From an uncultured Lachnospiraceae bacterium (lineage in GTDB: Bacteria; Bacillota; Clostridia; Lachnospirales; Lachnospiraceae): DNA of 64,000 nucleotides. Location of the stretch: the NCBI GenBank assembly GCA_947630485.1, contig CANRHU010000003.1:1-64000 (forward strand). Reading direction: 5' to 3'. Below, in pieces: positions 59,157 to 64,000 of the stretch; position 1 is the stretch's first letter, and each line of letters starts with the position of its first letter. Both the position numbers and the translations under genes were made by a program. The notes under the pieces are model-generated. The model was given only the letters and a program-made list of their open reading frames with translations, searched no databases and had not been told where the DNA came from.

Positions 59157-62132
59157 ATGAAAAAATGGTTTGGAAAATGGCTGCCGGCTTTTCTGTTGGG
59201 TATTGTTGGCGCAGCTGTCATTTTGATAGGAATCGTCTATTTCAATTTTATTTCTCAGCGGATTTATGAGGACAGTACGGATCATCTTGAAGAGATTTAC
59301 GGACAGGTGAACCGTTCTTTCCGTTCGTTTATTGACCGGAACTGGGGGATTTTGAATGGCTGGGGGGACAGCTTTTCCCTGACATCGGATGAGGCGAACG
59401 TCAGAGTGGCGGATCTGATCCGGGAAGAACAGGGTTACTGGGGATTTTCGGAGTTCTATTTTCTCTCTGCGGACGAGAGCTGCAGGACGCTCGACGGCGT
59501 GGAAAGCAGCCTTAAGCTGGAAGGGTTCTGGGAAAGCCTTATGGTGCGGCGCGAACCTGTGATGGCGGGCGAGAGCATTCCGGATGGGCAGGAAGTGACG
59601 GTGTTTGCCGTCCCGGTGCAGCATGGCTCCTATGAAGGTTTCGGCTTCGACGCTATCGCGATCAGCTATACGAACGCGGATATGGCCAAATCGCTGAATG
59701 TGAACGCATTTTCCGGCAAGGCCAAGTGCTTTGTGATTCACGGGGACGGAACGGTTCTTCTCTCTACGCAGACGGGAGGAAATGTATTCAGCAATTATCT
59801 TGTCTATCTAAAGGCGGCTTCGGATCTCAACGAAGCCAAGCTGTCGCAGATCCAGAAGCAGTGGGAGAGCGGCGTTTCCGGCATTGTGCAGTGCAAAATC
59901 GGCGGCGATACCTGCTGCGTTCTGTATCAGCCGGTCGGCTATGGGGATTATGTTCTTCTGAGCGTGGTGCCCTGGAATGTCGTCAGCGCCGGGTTCCTGG
60001 GGGTTCAGAAGATCACGATGAATGTTCTGATCGTGATTTTCCTCCTGATCGGCGCGGCGGCGCTGGCCTTCATTATCTGGCGCGGCCACAACCAGTCGCG
60101 GAAGAACCGGATGGAGCTCCAGTACCGGGAGCTGATGTTTGACGTGCTGTCAAGCAGCGTGGACGATATTTTTATCATGCTCAACGGCGAGAACCAGAGC
60201 GTGGATTATATCAGTCCCAACATCGAGCGCCTGCTCGGCATTTCGATGGAGGAGGCGAAGAAGAATATCCGGGTGATGGAGAAATGCGCCGTTAATTATG
60301 ATGTCGTCATTCCGAGAGGGGAGTTGGCGGCGATTCCGATCGGAGGCAACCGTTACTGGGAATGTGAGTACATGCACCAGACGACCGGCGAGCGCCGCTG
60401 GTATCGGATGACGGTGTACCATATGAGTATCCAGAACGTTGCCAAATATATCATCGTGTTGTCTGACCGCACGCAGGAGCAGCAGATGAACCAGAAGCTG
60501 CAGGAGGCCCTGACGGCGGCCCGCAGCGCCAATGAGGCGAAGAGCAATTTTCTTTCCAATATGTCTCATGACATCCGCACCCCGATGAATGCCATCGTGG
60601 GCTTCTCGATCCTTCTGGAGAAAGATGCGGGTCAGGAGGAGAAGGTGCGTGAGTACACGCACAAGATCATGGCCTCCAGTCATCATCTGCTGAGCCTGAT
60701 CAACGACGTGCTGGATATGAGCAAGATCGAGAGCGGAAAGACGTCGCTGAATGTGGACTGTTTCAGCCTGCCTGAGCTTCTGGAGGAGCTGAACATCATT
60801 CTGATGCCCCAGGCGAAGGCCAAGAAGCAGAGCTTTGAGATTCATGTGCAGGGGATGCCGCCGGAGCAGCTGATCGGCGACAAACTGCGCCTGAATCAGA
60901 TCCTGATTAATCTTTTGTCCAACGCGATCAAATACACGCCGGACGGCGGCGCGATTGAATTTACCGTGTGCGAGCTGACCCAGACGGCGCAGCAGTACGC
61001 CAAGCTGCGTTTTATGGTGAAGGATAATGGAATCGGTATGAGCGAGGAGTTCCAGAAGCAGGTATTTTCGCCGTTCAGCCGTGAGATCAGCTCCGTCACC
61101 AACAAGATCCAGGGTACCGGCCTGGGGATGGCCATCACGAAGAATCTGGTCGATCTGATGGGCGGCATTATCCAGGTGGAGAGTACGCCCGGCAAGGGAA
61201 GCACCTTTACGGTGGAGCTCTCCTTTGCCCTTCCGGAGCAGAAGGACGGGAAATCCTGGCTGACCCAGCAGGTGACCCGCGTGCTCGTGGCGGATGATGA
61301 GGAGGAGATCTGCCGGGATATCGAGGAACTGATGCGCGATACCGGCGTCTTCATACAAAGCGTCACAACCGGCGAGGCGGCCGTGGAGGCGGCCGTGGAA
61401 GCCCACAGGCGTGGAAAGGATTTCCATGTGATTCTGCTGGATTGGAAGATGCCCGGGGTGGACGGCGTCGAAGCGGCCCGCCGAATCCGCGCGAATGTGG
61501 GGACGGACGTGCCGATTCTGGTGCTGACCTCCTATGACTGGAGCGATATCGAGACGGAGGCCCGTCAGGCCGGCATCGATGCCTTTATGCCGAAGCCGTT
61601 CTTTGTGTCCACGTTCTGGCAGACGCTCGAACCGCTGTTTGAGGATATGTCGGTCCGTAAGGAGGAGAAGGCCTCGGCGGAGACGGGAGCCGGCGTCCTG
61701 GAAGGGAAACTTTTCCTGGTCGCGGAAGATAATGAGCTGAACGCCGAAATTCTGACAGAGATGCTGAATATCGAAGGGGCGAAGTGCGAGCTGGCGGAGA
61801 ACGGCCAGGAAGCGGTGGAGATGTTTGAAAAGTCGGAACCCGGCTATTACGATATGATCCTGATGGATGTGCAGATGCCTGTGATGAACGGCTATGAGGC
61901 CACGCGGCGGATCCGCGCAGGCAGTCATCCGGAGGCGAAGACGATTCCCATCGCGGCCATGACAGCCAATACCTTTGCCGAGGATGTGCGGGACGCCATG
62001 GCGGCCGGGATGGACGGCCATCTGGCGAAGCCGATCGATATGGATGCTATGCGGGATCTGGTGGGCCGCCTTTTGAAACAGGCGTCGGATGCAGCGGGGC
62101 GCACGACGGGGAAGGGAGACGAGAGCGTATGA
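59157..62132 (+). CDS. Hybrid sensor histidine kinase with two receiver domains
   Basis: 991 aa. An N-terminal transmembrane helix (about 10-30), a dCache-like extracellular domain to about 290, a second helix (NVLIVIFLLIGAAALAFII, about 296-314), a PAS domain (VDDIFIMLNGENQSVDYISP), HisKA with His471 in NMSHDIRTPMNAIVGF, HATPase, then two receiver domains with Asp762 (LLDWKMPG) and Asp904 (LMDVQMP). Sensing is probably of an external ligand. The next gene, a solute-binding lipoprotein, overlaps by 4 bp and may deliver the ligand. No DNA-binding output is present, so an effector elsewhere is expected. Confidence 0.92.
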   Translation: MKKWFGKWLPAFLLGIVGAAVILIGIVYFNFISQRIYEDSTDHLEEIYGQVNRSFRSFIDRNWGILNGWGDSFSLTSDEANVRVADLIREEQGYWGFSEFYFLSADESCRTLDGVESSLKLEGFWESLMVRREPVMAGESIPDGQEVTVFAVPVQHGSYEGFGFDAIAISYTNADMAKSLNVNAFSGKAKCFVIHGDGTVLLSTQTGGNVFSNYLVYLKAASDLNEAKLSQIQKQWESGVSGIVQCKIGGDTCCVLYQPVGYGDYVLLSVVPWNVVSAGFLGVQKITMNVLIVIFLLIGAAALAFIIWRGHNQSRKNRMELQYRELMFDVLSSSVDDIFIMLNGENQSVDYISPNIERLLGISMEEAKKNIRVMEKCAVNYDVVIPRGELAAIPIGGNRYWECEYMHQTTGERRWYRMTVYHMSIQNVAKYIIVLSDRTQEQQMNQKLQEALTAARSANEAKSNFLSNMSHDIRTPMNAIVGFSILLEKDAGQEEKVREYTHKIMASSHHLLSLINDVLDMSKIESGKTSLNVDCFSLPELLEELNIILMPQAKAKKQSFEIHVQGMPPEQLIGDKLRLNQILINLLSNAIKYTPDGGAIEFTVCELTQTAQQYAKLRFMVKDNGIGMSEEFQKQVFSPFSREISSVTNKIQGTGLGMAITKNLVDLMGGIIQVESTPGKGSTFTVELSFALPEQKDGKSWLTQQVTRVLVADDEEEICRDIEELMRDTGVFIQSVTTGEAAVEAAVEAHRRGKDFHVILLDWKMPGVDGVEAARRIRANVGTDVPILVLTSYDWSDIETEARQAGIDAFMPKPFFVSTFWQTLEPLFEDMSVRKEEKASAETGAGVLEGKLFLVAEDNELNAEILTEMLNIEGAKCELAENGQEAVEMFEKSEPGYYDMILMDVQMPVMNGYEATRRIRAGSHPEAKTIPIAAMTANTFAEDVRDAMAAGMDGHLAKPIDMDAMRDLVGRLLKQASDAAGRTTGKGDESV

Positions 62133-63409
62133 AAAGACAGCATTTTTCCGCGTTGTGTCTGCTGACCGCGGCAGTTTTGCTGACCGCCTGCGGCGGTGGC
62201 GGTCAGGCCGGTCGGGAACAGGTGACGACTCTGTCGGTTCTGGGACGCAAGAGCGATATGGAAAAGAGCTATATGACGAAGCTGTTCCGGCATTATGAGA
62301 CGAATACCGGAAATAAGCTGGATATCATAGCGATTGAGGACGCTGAGTTTGAGGCGGACGCCGCGAAACGTCTGGCTTCGGGAGACGTCCCGGATGTGTT
62401 CATGCATTTTCACAATGCGGATCTCAGCCGGTTTCATGTGGAGGACAATTTTTATTATCTGAATGATGAGAGCTGGGTCGGCGATCTGACCGACAGCGCC
62501 CGCGCCTACTGCGAGGACCGGGACGGGAACCTTTTGGGGCTGCCCTTCTGGGAGAGTTCCGTATCCGGCTGTTATTATAATAAGACGCTTCTTGACAGCC
62601 TGGGCTTAAAGCCCGCCGCGACACAGGCGGAGTTTGATATGCTGTGCCAGGCGCTGGCGGACATCGGATATACGCCGATCTGCTGGCCCGCGGACGGCTG
62701 TACCTGGATGTTCCAGTTCGGTCTGGATCCGATTTTTGCGGATCATCCGGAGCTTTTGGAAAGCCTGAACCGGAATGAAACCGTTTATGCGGAGATTCCC
62801 GAAGTGACGGATATGGTGCAGTGGGTGAAGAACGCCGCGGAGAACGGCTGGTTCGGCGAGAATTATCTGCGGACCGGCTGGTCGGATATCAGCCCGGTTC
62901 TCGGCCGCGGCGACGCGGTTATGACCTTTATCTGGGATACCTGGTTTTATACGGATTTTGTCGGGGAAGGCAAGTATACCGTCGATGACTTCGCCGTGAT
63001 GCCGGTTTTCATGAACACGGCGGACGAGGGCACCTATGAGGGCGGCAACCTGAACATGATGATGGTCAATAAAAACGGAAAGCAGCTGGACGCGGCGCTG
63101 GATTTCCTGCGCTTTTGCGCCACGGCGGAGAATTACAACGTGGCCTTTGACGGAATCTCCACGGTGAGCTGCTTTAAGGGACAGACGACCAACATCCAGT
63201 CCGACATGGTTACGGATGCCAAGGCCTCCATTTCAGAGCATGAGCGGGTGTCCACCGCGGCCACCCGGATCATCGGATACAGTGCGGACGATGTGTCGGC
63301 GGCCTTCGACAGTCTCCTGCGCGGAAAGACAGACGTCACCGGCTGCGTGGAAATGATGGATCAGTACCGGATCGAGGAAGCGAGAGAGCAGGGGATCGAG
63401 GGGTTCTGA
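62129..63409 (+). CDS. Extracellular solute-binding lipoprotein
   Basis: 426 aa. Lipoprotein signal with lipobox LTAC (Cys21). The mature part is a family 1 solute-binding protein of the sugar type (LASGDVPDVFMHF, LGLPFWESSVSGCYYNKTLLDSLGL, AADIGYTPICW-like region, YEGGNLNMMMVNKNGKQLDAALDFLRF). No ABC permease genes follow in this window. The start overlaps the hybrid kinase stop (ATGA), suggesting that it serves as the sensor partner rather than, or as well as, a transporter component. Confidence 0.87.
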   Translation: MKRQHFSALCLLTAAVLLTACGGGGQAGREQVTTLSVLGRKSDMEKSYMTKLFRHYETNTGNKLDIIAIEDAEFEADAAKRLASGDVPDVFMHFHNADLSRFHVEDNFYYLNDESWVGDLTDSARAYCEDRDGNLLGLPFWESSVSGCYYNKTLLDSLGLKPAATQAEFDMLCQALADIGYTPICWPADGCTWMFQFGLDPIFADHPELLESLNRNETVYAEIPEVTDMVQWVKNAAENGWFGENYLRTGWSDISPVLGRGDAVMTFIWDTWFYTDFVGEGKYTVDDFAVMPVFMNTADEGTYEGGNLNMMMVNKNGKQLDAALDFLRFCATAENYNVAFDGISTVSCFKGQTTNIQSDMVTDAKASISEHERVSTAATRIIGYSADDVSAAFDSLLRGKTDVTGCVEMMDQYRIEEAREQGIEGF

Positions 63410-64000
63410 TCAGACGATCCTAAGTTCCATCGAATCGCCGGCCGCAGTGATTAGGATGCGGTATACGCTTTTCGGCCAGGCTCTGGCCAGGCGGGGATCG
63501 GTGATGGGGATCTCTTCCATTTGAATTTGTCCGGCGCCTTTGATGCCGCATACGGCAAGGGCGCCGATTTTGATTTCCATGTCCTGGCTGGGGCAGAGAG
63601 AAGGCCTTTCGCAGGTAAGCAGCGAGAGAACCACAGGCATCGGCTCCGTCAGACGCCAGGCGTCGCGGATCACAACCTGACGGTTCTTTTCCAGCGCCGC
63701 CGTGCGGATGTAGGAGCAAATCCGGCTGTCCGGGTAGGCGGGGGCGATGTCCATGGAGATCTCGGATTTCACCGCGGCCGCGGTCTTCCCCTGCGGTTCG
63801 TCCGGGACAGCTGTCAAAGGGACGGCCGAATGGGAGGCCGCAGAGGGAGCCTCCTGCAGAGACGCGTTTTGCCTGTATGTCACGCCGGCGGCCGCGTACT
63901 GCGGGCCCGCGGCCTGCATCACGCCGCCGATGGTGGGCAGGTTGTGCCAGGCGGACTGCATGGTCCAGATCTCGTAGCGCCGGTCAGAGAAGGTTTTCTG
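63410..64000 (-). CDS. Heparinase II/III-like protein, C-terminal part (truncated by window)
   Basis: The frame is open from the window edge to the stop at 63410-63412, 196 residues. It reads KTFSDRRYEIWTMQSAWHNL followed by PTIGGVMQAAGPQYAA, the conserved HN motif region of heparinase II/III polysaccharide lyases, then the beta-rich C-terminal domain ending in YRILITAAGDSMELRIV. Such enzymes cleave acidic polysaccharides. It is convergent with the solute-binding gene; the neighbourhood suggests a glycan-use locus continuing to the right. Confidence 0.78.
   Translation of the reverse strand, partial: QKTFSDRRYEIWTMQSAWHNLPTIGGVMQAAGPQYAAAGVTYRQNASLQEAPSAASHSAVPLTAVPDEPQGKTAAAVKSEISMDIAPAYPDSRICSYIRTAALEKNRQVVIRDAWRLTEPMPVVLSLLTCERPSLCPSQDMEIKIGALAVCGIKGAGQIQMEEIPITDPRLARAWPKSVYRILITAAGDSMELRIV

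Overview
The window looks like the chromosome of a spore-forming member of the Clostridia, most likely a gut Lachnospiraceae species with moderately high GC. The evidence is a T-box-controlled isoleucyl-tRNA synthetase, a spoIID-spoIIQ pair, a cotJABC spore-coat operon, a VanRS/VanY-type cell-wall module and clean AGGAGG ribosome binding sites throughout. This assignment is an inference from gene content; no rRNA is present.

Host left flank (1-10009): T-box leader and ileS, glycogen phosphorylase, spoIID and a catalytically degenerate spoIIQ-type M23 protein, a two-CBS-domain protein, then cotJA, cotJB and the first 31 codons of cotJC.

Prophage (about 10010-50457, 40.4 kb): a complete-looking podovirus-type prophage has inserted into cotJC. 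A 10-bp core (AGTACGGCGG) is present at both ends and joining across it restores an intact 211-aa CotJC frame. From left to right it carries a leftward lysogeny block: large serine integrase, an HTH-ImmA protein with a partner, a DUF2442/DUF4160 pair, a HicB-like orphan antitoxin, a second small antitoxin-like protein, a membrane protein and a repressor. The small antitoxin-like genes are interleaved with two related small structured RNAs. A divergent promoter/operator region follows. The rightward early block has a Cro-like protein, many small proteins, a 3D-domain hydrolase, a PcfK/AcrIIA9-like protein, a PcfJ-domain protein and an HUH Rep-like protein. The late block has TerS, TerL, portal, a phage-encoded Prp protease, scaffold, an N4-gp56-type capsid, a tail fibre, connector and tail proteins, two internal virion proteins including a giant about 2670-aa polyvalent protein, a holin-like pair and an amidase.

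The most unusual points are these. (1) The tail-fibre gene (33598-35343) ends in an invertible segment. A perfect 28-bp inverted repeat at 35027-35054 and 35810-35837 brackets the present C-terminal tip and a second, oppositely oriented, in-frame alternative tip that is otherwise unannotated. (2) The prophage is a candidate sporulation intervening element that splits a mother-cell coat gene. (3) Scaffold and capsid both begin with a short extension resembling the L27-type Prp cleavage motif, next to a phage-encoded Prp. (4) There are two homologous candidate small RNAs of about 80-90 nt beside antitoxin-like genes.

Host right flank (50448-64000): the 3' part of cotJC, a vanY-like D,D-carboxypeptidase with vanS/vanR-like regulators (no ligase genes), a Cys-rich probable spore protein behind a SigK-like promoter, an SDR dehydrogenase behind two palindromic operators, tRNA-Pro(GGG), a HAD phosphatase, an aminopeptidase P, a hybrid histidine kinase overlapping a solute-binding lipoprotein gene, and a truncated heparinase II/III-like gene at the window edge.
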